64,000 nucleotides of DNA from contig WRMF01000002.1 of the NCBI GenBank assembly GCA_009777245.1, forward strand, positions 104,314-168,313, in the 5' to 3' direction. This DNA comes from Betaproteobacteria bacterium. GTDB taxonomy: Bacteria > Pseudomonadota > Gammaproteobacteria > Burkholderiales > Rhodocyclaceae. Below the pieces are notes generated by a model. The model was not told the origin of the DNA. It saw only the letters and a program-made list of their open reading frames with translations, and did not search any database. The position numbers and the translations under genes were made by a program. Shown here piece after piece: positions 33,601 through 40,675 of the stretch (positions are counted from its first letter, which is position 1; every line of letters starts with the position of its first letter).

Positions 33601-35976
33601 TAGTCTTAACAAGGAGAGGATAGCAATATTTTCTTCATCTCCCTTGACATTCGTCGTTCCCATTGCAAATACTCCGCCAGAATCGCTCTGAAATAAAACG
33701 GCAGCTAAACCTTTGGTAGAAATATTCAGCGTCCCTTCGCCGCCGATTCCACTCATGAAATCAACTCCTGCGGGCACTTCACCCTCGGCTTCATGGACTG
33801 TCAGATTGAATACTCCGCCGGATTCGACGTACAGGTCGTTCAAATTTCCGTTATTCGCCTTGTTATCCATCAGGAGCAGGGTATTCGCGGTCACGTTCAT
33901 CGTCGTGTCTGCCGCGACATAAAACACGCCGCCGTCGCCCCCAATACCAATGCCGGTAACTGCCACGGGCGACGATGATCTCAGGTCGACGTTGTTGTCA
34001 TGTCCTGCGCCGCTTTGTGTGCGGAAAGAGTTTGTCAACAAGATACCGATGGGGTCGTAGTTCTGAAGGACGATATTCTTCTGCCCTGTCGCGCCTGTAA
34101 ACGTCAGATAACCGGCGCTACTATCCACGTCATCCGCCTGATTGTAAGAATAACTGTCGGTAATCAGGAGCGTGCCAGACTCGATCTCCGTCCCGCCGTT
34201 AAATTTGTTGTTATCGCCGCCCGTTAGCGCGAGCGCCCCTGAGCCGCCCTGCACAATCTTGCCGGTTCCGGTGATTTGACCGTCGTAATAAACATTATTG
34301 GAACGATTGAAGGCGACATGGGCATTATTGACAATATCGCCAGTAATACTGCCGGTAGCGCCGCCGTTACCGATCTGCAAGATTCCGTCGAAGACAATAG
34401 TGCCGCCGGAATAGTTGTTCGCGCCTGTCAAAATCAACGTCCCCGCGCCGATCTTGGTCAGACTGCCAATGCCGCTTATGATGCCGCTGTAAACATAATT
34501 GGAATGGTTGAAGGTGACATTGGCGTTGTTGAGAATGTTGCCTGTGATACTGCCGGTAGCCCCGCCATTGCCGATCTGCAAGATTCCGTCGGAGACAATC
34601 GTGCCGCCGGAATAGTTGTTCGTGTTTGTCAAAATCAACGTCCCTGTGCCGGTCTTGGTCAGATTGCCTGTGCCGGTGATGACGCCGCCGAAGTTGACAT
34701 CTAAAGCGCCTGTATTCAGGGTAATGCCGGACAGGCTGCTGCCGGTTGGCGTGGTGTATAGGGTTCCTATGCTGGCATCGCCCGTGTAGCCGAAATTGAC
34801 GACTGCGAAGTTTCGCGCAGTATTGACCGTAGCTGCGCTGTTCTTGTTCAGGGTATTGCCGGTGAAGGCATCCCCGCTGCCGGAATTGACAAAGCCGCCG
34901 AATAGATTGGCGTTTGTGAGGCTTGCCGCCCCGTCAACGGTAACGATGTTGCCCGTAGCCGACCCGCGGTTGCTGTAGCCGCCGTAAATATCGCCCGTAA
35001 CGGAACCGCCGCTGATTGAGACCGTATTTCCCGTAACGGCGCTGCCGCCGCTGGAGTGACCGCCATAGATCGTCGCGCCGACGCTTCCGCCCAGGATTAC
35101 CACGCTGTTCTCGCTGACCGCTCCGTTGTTTATGTTCTGGCCGCCGTATATCGTGCTGTTCGAGATTGTTCCGCTGCCGATGGTGACAGTGTTTTTGGTG
35201 ATGGGGGAATTAACCTGCCCCCGACCACCGTAAATGCTGGCGTAGCTGATGGTTCCCCCATCAATGGTGACCGAGTTGTCAAACACGTTATTCAGGAGGA
35301 GGGCGCTGTATGCGCCCGCAATAATAGATGGGCTGCTGGCGGTTCCTCTCACAGCACGGTCGTTGATAACGATTTTGTTCCCGCTGATGTTGCCGTTCTG
35401 GCCTTGCGAGTATCCGCCGTAAATATTGCCCCGCATCTCCGCGCCTGAATTGATGGTTACGGTATTGTCGGACACATCGCTGGAGCTGGTACCTCCGTTC
35501 CTCCAGCCGCCGAAAACAATCCCGCGCACCGTGGCGTCATTAACCTCGACACTATTGCCTGACGCGCTACTGTCAAGACTCCAGCCGCCAAAAACATTTC
35601 CGCCGGTAGATGTACCGATCGTCCCGCCATTTATAATGACGGCGTTGTCGTCAGCATTTTGATCGCTGTACGCCGCAATGCCGCCAAAAACATGACCGCC
35701 GATGGCTCCGCTGTTAACCGTGACGCTGTTACTGCTCAAGAAATTGCGCGGAAATAAGGAATTCGGCACGGAAGGCGTATAAGGCGGATTCGGCCAGACA
35801 GTTGACGGATTCCCAAGTTGACTTGTGTCGCCCGAATAAACAATGGTCTCCTGCGCCTCTGCCGATGTTGAGATCAGGGACAAAACTGTCGCTATTGCCG
35901 TAGCGCCAAACAATTTCGCTATCTGGGCAGTTCCGCCCGGAAGGTCTGACGCATGTTCATCAAAAGTCTTTCGCAT
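30637..35976 (-). CDS. Giant autotransporter with glycine-rich repeat passenger
   Basis: A 1779-residue surface protein. I chose the ATG at 35976, with GGGAG before it. Residues 1-41 form a long signal peptide ending STSAEA. Then comes a passenger of short repeats of the kind NTVTIGSGTISNSTIYGG (about 60-410), a region of PATR-type strands (GTLILTGANNYSGGT) with a 67-residue tandem duplication, and long beta-helix-like sequence. The C-terminal 260 residues form the autotransporter barrel, ending GFTMKW with the aromatic last residue. No protease or lipase motif was seen in the passenger; adhesion is likely but unproved. It is preceded by a clear promoter and stands alone. Confidence 0.9.
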   Translation of the reverse strand: MRKTFDEHASDLPGGTAQIAKLFGATAIATVLSLISTSAEAQETIVYSGDTSQLGNPSTVWPNPPYTPSVPNSLFPRNFLSSNSVTVNSGAIGGHVFGGIAAYSDQNADDNAVIINGGTIGTSTGGNVFGGWSLDSSASGNSVEVNDATVRGIVFGGWRNGGTSSSDVSDNTVTINSGAEMRGNIYGGYSQGQNGNISGNKIVINDRAVRGTASSPSIIAGAYSALLLNNVFDNSVTIDGGTISYASIYGGRGQVNSPITKNTVTIGSGTISNSTIYGGQNINNGAVSENSVVILGGSVGATIYGGHSSGGSAVTGNTVSISGGSVTGDIYGGYSNRGSATGNIVTVDGAASLTNANLFGGFVNSGSGDAFTGNTLNKNSAATVNTARNFAVVNFGYTGDASIGTLYTTPTGSSLSGITLNTGALDVNFGGVITGTGNLTKTGTGTLILTNTNNYSGGTIVSDGILQIGNGGATGSITGNILNNANVTFNHSNYVYSGIISGIGSLTKIGAGTLILTGANNYSGGTIVFDGILQIGNGGATGSITGDIVNNAHVAFNRSNNVYYDGQITGTGKIVQGGSGALALTGGDNNKFNGGTEIESGTLLITDSYSYNQADDVDSSAGYLTFTGATGQKNIVLQNYDPIGILLTNSFRTQSGAGHDNNVDLRSSSPVAVTGIGIGGDGGVFYVAADTTMNVTANTLLLMDNKANNGNLNDLYVESGGVFNLTVHEAEGEVPAGVDFMSGIGGEGTLNISTKGLAAVLFQSDSGGVFAMGTTNVKGDEENIAILSLLRLDSSKARLTFTNTGTFSVTGDTNPISAVLMGDGIVKATVINITDGAALAPTDKSKAGTLTLEADTVNLNDFALLYTAFGAQEPLDTTHPDSIPISNNDLLYINSNNATLTNGVVYFKTVTGNSFGEGDYLVIRSTNGFSNIGSDNDLKNQLHTIMVDGFELKPNEDGPRGGDYGLKLGGDPNVSGGWQTGSTNVWFAHSLNSLTMAWTGTGTEAAPVNGSWESGELFYSLQDSVGEHERRFLTGDKVYISGGNPFTINLHGSDSLTGQKIVVSGLVIGRNMDGYDTDGGVYTISGDGGITADKDSAFGTILQDSGVDDNVLKTGKLQKYGDNTLKFTNTGGNLFREGIELHGGVVEFTQAEQLDDGGEGIKFAGDSALKALENVMLDNVIEIDDGFIGSLGADANVVFTYTGNLIGTDSSTLDKSGAGTVRLDATSGFAGMITVSEGTLEVVGNYGNTAQFNVKDGGTLSGTGIIGTTSGGTIESGGTLKPGGLDDNAFLTIIGDLTFAAGSNFDIRLEFGVENNDKVILESGTASIGSQTANLNAKVDFWKNTGSFNGPYTIIDASDGTVGNTSDEFILKAFGLPRGWNPVNGWNDDLFQLEFRYDPNNGFGAIGFTHNQTAIGKTIDWFVANRDPGIRHLIDRVSDPDWSNREVAKQLDQLHGDLTPNAFFLALKEPWRHPFNRLLPGSYYSQSYDGIRSEARAWAEFINRYEDLDHDGNAHGSTIHRNGIAVGVDYPLSPHSVVGMTLQYTHPRLNQKTGTVKADDYEFGLYGMARLMDDLDLKAYLGYSYQRYDFRRAVSLPATRSGSHEAFYERLNGSASGNALSASVELIRSFQAQANIRLLPVVALDFEKARINGYRESVGEASLIFDAASMKRTMLRLGLDSAFDFQNGFYLKPKIQYAIQVDGQKHPSVNARFANATLPNQRKADIWGSEIGRNYWNFGLGGGWKLDSRGDKELYVNYDAKLYKRATSHTGMLGFTMKW

Positions 35977-36026
35977 AACAAACTCTCCCGCCAAAGCTTG
36001 TAGGTGGCAAGCAATAAAATCCGATT

Positions 36027-36055
36027 ATCCTAGTAAGGTATGCGAATGATGTCAA
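36027..36055 (-). promoter_or_regulatory. Sigma70-like promoter of the autotransporter gene
   Basis: Reading the minus strand: TTGACA at 36055-36050, a 17-base spacer, TAGGAT at 36032-36027. The start codon is about 50 bases further, leaving a leader with a good GGGAG site. The -35 box is a perfect consensus. Confidence 0.75.
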
Positions 36056-36107
36056 GTCGCGTATGCCGATGGTAGCAAACGCATTTTCTATTCATAGGGC
36101 AAGGATT

Positions 36108-36195
36108 TGGCGGAGGCGGTGAGATTCGAACTCACGAACGGTTGCCCGTTGCCGGTTTTCAAGACCGGTGCAATCGACCACTCTGCCACACCTCC
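36108..36195 (-). tRNA. tRNA-Ser (anticodon TGA)
   Basis: An 88-base gene with GGAGGTG paired to CGCCTCC, the anticodon loop TCTTGAAAA giving TGA, the long variable arm of serine tRNAs, GTTCGAATC in the T loop and encoded CCA. It lies between rlmD and the autotransporter promoter. Confidence 0.95.
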
Positions 36196-36209
36196 AAAGG
36201 TAGGCGATT

Positions 36210-37541
36210 CTAGCACGATGCCGTATCCGTCGCCACGAAAAGGGCTATGGATTCCACATGCGCGGTATGCGAAAACATGTTGACAATCCCGGTCGCCGCC
36301 AGACGATAGGTCTTCTGGTGGACAAGAATTCCGGCATCGCGGGCAAGTGTAGCGGGATTGCAGGAGACATATACAATGCGGCGCGGTCGCTCGCCTGCCT
36401 CCGGCAAGGCCTTGACTACTGCGATCGCGCCCTCGCGGGGCGGGTCAATCAGGAGTTTTTCCGGCTTTTCCGCCAAGGCGGAGAAAAAATCCGAATCGCA
36501 TTCAAACAGGTTGGATACGACAAAACGAGGGGTTTCGGCAAACCCGTCGGCAAGCCCATTTTCCCGCGCGCATTCTTCCGCGCGCAAGGCCAGCGCGGCA
36601 TTACCCTCAATTCCGATCACCCGCGCCCTCTGGCGGGCAATGGGCAGGGTGAAATTGCCAAGTCCGCAAAACAAATCGGCCACTCGTTCGCCGGGCTGTA
36701 TGTCCAGCAATTGCAAGGCGCGGCGAATCAGGGCGCGGTTCATGTCATGGTTGACCTGGGTAAAGTCTGCGGGACTAAAATTCATGGCGAGCGAAAATTC
36801 CGGCAGATTGTAGGCAAGCGGAGGCTCAAAAGGATAAAAACGCAACAAACTGTCCGGCCCGCCGGGTTGTAGATAAAAAACAACATGATGCTTGTCGGCA
36901 AACGCGCGCAGCTTTCTTTTGTCATCAATAGTCAATGGCTCCAGAATACGGAGCGACAGCGCGACGCACGTATCGCCTGCGGCGACTTCCACCTGCGGGA
37001 GCCGTTCAGAAACGGATAAGCCGTCAATCAGCGCCCGCAACGGCAAAAGGAGCGCGGATACCTTGGGCGGCAAAATCGGACAGCTTGCAAGATCGGCAAT
37101 GTAGCTGCTTCTTTTTTCACGAAAGCCTATCAGGACGCCTCCTTTTTTGGCTACCTTGCGTACTCCGAGGCGCGCCTTGCGGCGATACCCCCAGGGAGAG
37201 CCGTGAATGGGCGGCAGGATTTCTTCCGCGCGCACGCGTCCGATATGAAAAAGATTGTCTTCCAGTACCCGTTGTTTTACCGCGACCTGGGCGGCAGCAT
37301 CCAGATGCTGCATGACGCAGCCGCCGCAGACGCCAAAATGCGGGCAGCGCGGCGCGACCCGTTCGGCTACCGGGCGAATGATCCTGATGAGACGCGCCTG
37401 TTCGTAGTTCGGCTTTTTGCGAAAACTTGCGTATTCCACGGTTTCGCCGGGCAGAGCGCCTTCCACGAATACTGCCTTGCCGTCCTGGCGGACTATTCCC
37501 CTTGCTTCATGGTCGAGTGCGACGACGATACCGACAGGCAT
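36210..37541 (-). CDS. rlmD: 23S rRNA (uracil-1939-C5) methyltransferase RlmD
   Basis: A 443-residue SAM-dependent enzyme. An N-terminal TRAM domain (about 1-60) is followed by the iron-sulfur cysteines in APRCPHFGVCGGC, the SAM site VADLFCGLGNFTLPIA, and the catalytic cysteine in VYVSCNPATLARD. I set the start at the ATG 37541 (MPVGIVVAL), with GGAG before it; the frame reaching 37613 adds residues unlike the family. A nearby paralogue such as RlmC is excluded by length and TRAM domain. Confidence 0.93.
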   Translation of the reverse strand: MPVGIVVALDHEARGIVRQDGKAVFVEGALPGETVEYASFRKKPNYEQARLIRIIRPVAERVAPRCPHFGVCGGCVMQHLDAAAQVAVKQRVLEDNLFHIGRVRAEEILPPIHGSPWGYRRKARLGVRKVAKKGGVLIGFREKRSSYIADLASCPILPPKVSALLLPLRALIDGLSVSERLPQVEVAAGDTCVALSLRILEPLTIDDKRKLRAFADKHHVVFYLQPGGPDSLLRFYPFEPPLAYNLPEFSLAMNFSPADFTQVNHDMNRALIRRALQLLDIQPGERVADLFCGLGNFTLPIARQRARVIGIEGNAALALRAEECARENGLADGFAETPRFVVSNLFECDSDFFSALAEKPEKLLIDPPREGAIAVVKALPEAGERPRRIVYVSCNPATLARDAGILVHQKTYRLAATGIVNMFSHTAHVESIALFVATDTASC

Positions 37542-37599
37542 TTGTTTATTCTCCAAAAAGTATGTAATTTTATAGGCGGTAGGGTTAAACTCTCTCCTC

Positions 37600-38079
37600 A
37601 TGAACCAGAACATTTACAACTCGTGGCGTGATTTTCGGACTTCGTTTGCAGAAGTGCTTGTGCAGGCGAGTTCGGAGGTTTGCATTTTCGACGACGACCT
37701 TGACAAGACCGGGCTTGCCGAGACCGCGAACATAGAAACTCTGCGCTCTCTCCTGGTTGATAATCCCAGGGCGTCGGTTCGTATTGCCCTGCGCGATACC
37801 CGCATGTTGTCGCAAAAGCATCCCCGTCTCCTGCGGCTCATGCGGGCTTACAGCCACACCATGAAGATACAGGAGGTATCTGCAACCTTCGTTCCCCGGC
37901 GCGATTGCATGATACTGGCCGATGGGTGTCATTTGGTAGTGCGCTTTGATCTGGAACACCCGCGCTGTAAGCTCGTGCTGGATGACGCCAATGAAGTCCA
38001 GTCTTACGCCAATCTTTTCTCCGAGATTTGGGCAGCGCCCAGCAAGTCTTTTTCGCCGGAAATGACCGGGCTGCGATAA
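37600..38079 (+). CDS. Conserved hypothetical protein (DUF7931-like)
   Basis: A 159-residue protein without signal peptide or membrane helix (MNQNIYNSWRDFRTSFAEVLVQASSEVCIFDDDLDKTGLAE...). Its layout (DNPRASVRIALRD, HTMKIQEVSATFVPRRDCMILAD) recalls a phospholipase-D-like fold without the HKD catalytic motif. It begins 58 bases from the divergent rlmD start. I do not know its function. Confidence 0.65.
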   Translation: MNQNIYNSWRDFRTSFAEVLVQASSEVCIFDDDLDKTGLAETANIETLRSLLVDNPRASVRIALRDTRMLSQKHPRLLRLMRAYSHTMKIQEVSATFVPRRDCMILADGCHLVVRFDLEHPRCKLVLDDANEVQSYANLFSEIWAAPSKSFSPEMTGLR

Positions 38080-38154
38080 TTTGCGCTTTTTTTGCCGCGC
38101 CGCACAGTTTTGTGTAATATTTGTTGTATATAACCTTTGATAGCTGATATACTG

Positions 38155-38160
38155 TATAAT
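38155..38160 (+). promoter_or_regulatory. Candidate -10 box (TATAAT) of the acidic lipoprotein gene
   Basis: A perfect TATAAT within an AT-rich stretch, 55 bases before the ATG at 38215. No -35 box at ideal spacing is evident: TTGATA at 38137 is too close (12 bases). The call is tentative. Confidence 0.45.
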
Positions 38161-38214
38161 TTGATGGGTTTTCCGATCAAAATTTTCTCCCCTGTCACTT
38201 TTAAAGGATCAAAA

Positions 38215-38487
38215 ATGAAACAATCCCTCTTCGTTGCCGCGTTGCTGGCTCTTGCCTTGGCGGTCGCCGGTTGTCCCGCCGATGCCCCTGTTGAAACCGC
38301 TCCTGTAATCATCGCTCCTGATGTTGCTCCCGATCTTGATGCTGCGCCTGTTGAAGAAGAGGCGCCGCTTGCCGACGAGGAGGCCGATCTTGAAGTTGAA
38401 GAGGTCGCTGCTGAAGAGACCGCTGCTGAAGAAGCTGATGTTGCCGAAGATCCTGCGCCGGCTGAAGAGCCTGAGCCATTGGGTTGA
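38215..38487 (+). CDS. Small acidic low-complexity lipoprotein
   Basis: A 90-residue protein: signal peptide MKQSLFVAALLALALAVAGC with the lipidated cysteine at 20, then about 70 residues made almost only of Ala, Glu, Pro, Asp and Val (EEEAPLADEEADLEVEEV and similar). AAAGGA lies before the ATG and a strong terminator behind the stop, so it is a single-gene unit and likely well expressed. No family recognised; an entropic spacer or cation-binding surface protein would fit, but that is a guess. Confidence 0.8.
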   Translation: MKQSLFVAALLALALAVAGCPADAPVETAPVIIAPDVAPDLDAAPVEEEAPLADEEADLEVEEVAAEETAAEEADVAEDPAPAEEPEPLG

Positions 38488-38516
38488 TACCCTTGGGTTG
38501 AAATTGGCCAGTCATG

Positions 38517-38548
38517 AAAAAAGCAGAGTCCAGGCTCTGCTTTTTTTG
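38517..38548. terminator. Rho-independent terminator, works in both directions
   Basis: AGCAGAG / CTCTGCT stem (38522-38528 with 38535-38541) with a 6-base loop, A-run on the left and seven Ts on the right. Lies 30 bases past the acidic lipoprotein gene. Confidence 0.9.
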
Positions 38549-38572
38549 TTTAGCGTGGTTCGGTTGAGTCAC

Positions 38573-38774
38573 CCCGGCCTAAAAGGCCGGGAATTCCTCG
38601 ACACAGGTTAGAGAGCCTCAATGCTCCAAAAACAACTGTCTCGCTCACCTCGCCATTCATTTCGAGAATTGCGCTTAACAATTGTTCAAGCACGTACATT
38701 TTTCTCCAAGCTGGCAGCAATCGCAGCATTATCAGCCCTCTCCCGCAGCCCCTCTCCTGCACGCAGGAGAGGGG
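38573..38774. repeat. Hairpins and repeat fragments in a 360-base gap
   Basis: The gap 38549-38913 contains CCCGGCC-TAAAA-GGCCGGG at 38574-38591, a partial copy of the 29070 repeat (ACAACTGTCTCGC) at 38632, and the perfect palindrome CCCCTCTCCTGC-AC-GCAGGAGAGGGG at 38749-38774, with the GGGGAGCAAAGCG flank also seen at 19011. No gene that I can support lies here; open frames look like shadows. Confidence 0.75.
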
Positions 38775-38913
38775 AGCAAAGCGTGTTCTCCCTGGCAATC
38801 GCGTATTTATAATAATTTCCCAAAATGCCAAGACGCGAAGATGAGCCGCAGACAGTACTGGCAAGTACTGCAAGGCGAAGGCGACAAAGTATTGGGATTT
38901 TGGGGAATGACTA

Positions 38914-39852
38914 TTAGAGCATGTCGTCCAGCACCAGCGCTTGCTGCTGGCGGGAGATGAATTCCTGCATACTGTCAATGCCGCGCATTTGCAGGATGGT
39001 GTTGCGGACGGCGGTTTCGATCAAGACGGCAAGGTTACGTCCCGCCATGACCGAAATGACGACTTTGCGGATCGGGACATTGAGAATTTTCTGGGTTTGC
39101 GAGTCCAGGGGCAGGCGCGGCGTTTCCGCGTTGGCTGCCGGTCTTTGCAGGTAGACAATGAGTTGCAAGCTCATTTTCCGGCGCGCGGCAGTTTCGCCGA
39201 AGATGGAGCGGATATTCAAAAGACCGAGTCCGCGCACTTCGAGATAATCCTGCAACATGCCGGGACAGCGTCCTTCCAGAGTATTCGGCGCGATTCGCGC
39301 GAGTTCCACCACATCATCGGCGATCAGTCCGTGTCCGCGCGAGATAAGCTCCAGCGCCAGCTCGGACTTGCCGATGCCGGAATCGCCGGTAATCAGCACG
39401 CCCATGCCCAGCACATCCATGAATACCCCGTGTATGGAAGTTGTTTCCGCCAGTTGGCCTGACAGATAAATGCGGAGCACTTCGACTACGGCGGCGCAGG
39501 GTTTGGTGGAGGTAAACAGCGGCGTATGGGTGATTTCGCATATCTTTCGCAGACGCTCAGGGATGGGCAGACCCTCGGCGACAATGAGCGCGGGCGGCTG
39601 GGCGGCGGCAAGTTCGCCTAACTGTCTGGCAAATTGCGCTTCGGAGATGCGGTCTATCCAGGCGATTTCCGCAGCGCCGATGACCTGTAGCCGTTCAGGA
39701 TGGATGAGATTCATGTGTCCAATCACATCGGCGCCATAGATGCCGCTTTCTCTCAGGCTGATTCGCCGCTTGACGCCGACCGCCAGCTCCCAGACAAGCC
39801 CCAGCTTGTCGCAGTGATCTTCGTAGAGTTGGACGATGCCTACTTCCTGCAT
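38914..39852 (-). CDS. hprK: HPr kinase/phosphorylase
   Basis: A 312-residue bifunctional enzyme that adds or removes phosphate on Ser-46 of HPr-type proteins. The P-loop is ITGDSGIGKSELALELI, and the family signature is EVRGLGLLNIRSIFGE. The order rpoN-hpf-ptsN-hprK is a standard betaproteobacterial PTS-Ntr locus. The HPr gene itself is not in view downstream. It starts 3 bases behind the ptsN stop. Confidence 0.94.
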   Translation of the reverse strand: MQEVGIVQLYEDHCDKLGLVWELAVGVKRRISLRESGIYGADVIGHMNLIHPERLQVIGAAEIAWIDRISEAQFARQLGELAAAQPPALIVAEGLPIPERLRKICEITHTPLFTSTKPCAAVVEVLRIYLSGQLAETTSIHGVFMDVLGMGVLITGDSGIGKSELALELISRGHGLIADDVVELARIAPNTLEGRCPGMLQDYLEVRGLGLLNIRSIFGETAARRKMSLQLIVYLQRPAANAETPRLPLDSQTQKILNVPIRKVVISVMAGRNLAVLIETAVRNTILQMRGIDSMQEFISRQQQALVLDDML

Positions 39853-39855
39853 GGC

Positions 39856-40308
39856 TTAACCGATATTTGCGAGAAGCGCCCGCGCGGCGGCGGCGTTCGG
39901 TGCGGCGGAGAGTTGATCGCGGAACGATCGCTCGTCAAAGGCTCCGGCCAGCAGAGCCAGGATTTGGAGCGAAGGCTCTACAGGTTCTGTCGGCGCGAGC
40001 AGCGCAAAGACCAGAGAAACCGGCTTGCCGTCAGGCGCGTCGAAATCAAGGGGATCCGCCAGCCGGATGAAGGCTCCGACTGCTTCCTTGAGGCCACTGA
40101 TCCGGCTATGCGGAATGGCGACCCCATGTCCGAGTCCGGTGGAGCCCAGTTTTTCCCTGGCGAGCAGGGTGTCGAAAACCAGCAAGCGGTCAATGCCTGA
40201 TGTGGCCTCGATAAGCAATCCTGCTTCTTCAAGCAGACGTTTTTTGCTGCCGGCTTCCAATCCCAGCAAGATACGGGATTCCGGCAGGATGGCGGCGATA
40301 GGGTTCAT
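39856..40308 (-). CDS. ptsN: Nitrogen-regulatory PTS protein EIIA-Ntr
   Basis: A 150-residue EIIA protein of the regulatory phosphotransferase chain. The phosphorylated histidine is in GHGVAIPHSRISGL, preceded by LLAREKLGSTGLG. I chose the ATG 40308 (MNPIAAILPESRILLGL) from the family start; an ATG at 40329, overlapping the hpf stop as TAATG, would add seven residues and is equally likely on position. Works with PtsP and PtsO to sense nitrogen and potassium state. Confidence 0.92.
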   Translation of the reverse strand: MNPIAAILPESRILLGLEAGSKKRLLEEAGLLIEATSGIDRLLVFDTLLAREKLGSTGLGHGVAIPHSRISGLKEAVGAFIRLADPLDFDAPDGKPVSLVFALLAPTEPVEPSLQILALLAGAFDERSFRDQLSAAPNAAAARALLANIG

Positions 40309-40328
40309 GGCGAATCTGCCGGATGGCA

Positions 40329-40655
40329 TTACTCCGCGAGATGCTCGGTGACCCTTGCGCCGCGACGGCGAAGATCGCTGATTTTCTGCTTGTGCTGTTG
40401 CACCTTGCGATCCAGTTTGTCGCACATGCTGTCAATGGCGGCGTAGAGGTCGCTGTCTGTGCTTCCCACAAAGATATTTCTGCCGGGAACCTGCACGGTG
40501 ACTTCCGCTTTTTGTTTCAGTTTGTCGACGGAAAGGATTACGGTAATGGCGATAACTCTTTCAAAGTGGTGGGTAACCGGCTCCAGCTTGGTTTCCACGT
40601 AGGAGCGCAAGGCAGGAGTTACTTCAATGTGATGCCCGCTGATTTGCAGATTCAT
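40329..40655 (-). CDS. hpf: Ribosome hibernation promoting factor, short form
   Basis: A 108-residue protein (MNLQISGHHIEVTPALRSYVETKLEPVTHHF) that dimerises or silences 70S ribosomes in stationary phase. GNIFVGSTDSDLYAAIDSMCDKLDRKVQQHK-type sequence is the usual second half. AAGGAG lies before the ATG. Sits between rpoN and ptsN. Confidence 0.93.
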   Translation of the reverse strand: MNLQISGHHIEVTPALRSYVETKLEPVTHHFERVIAITVILSVDKLKQKAEVTVQVPGRNIFVGSTDSDLYAAIDSMCDKLDRKVQQHKQKISDLRRRGARVTEHLAE

Positions 40656-40675
40656 GTCTTCTCCTTTTAGGGTTT

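Noticed and set aside
30700..35900. Many long plus-strand open frames opposite the autotransporter
   Set aside because: They arise because the repeat-rich passenger codes with few stops on the other strand; none has a ribosome site, signal or recognisable domain.
38550..38978. A 142-codon minus-strand frame after hprK
   Set aside because: Overlaps hprK's end and runs through hairpins; no recognisable protein.
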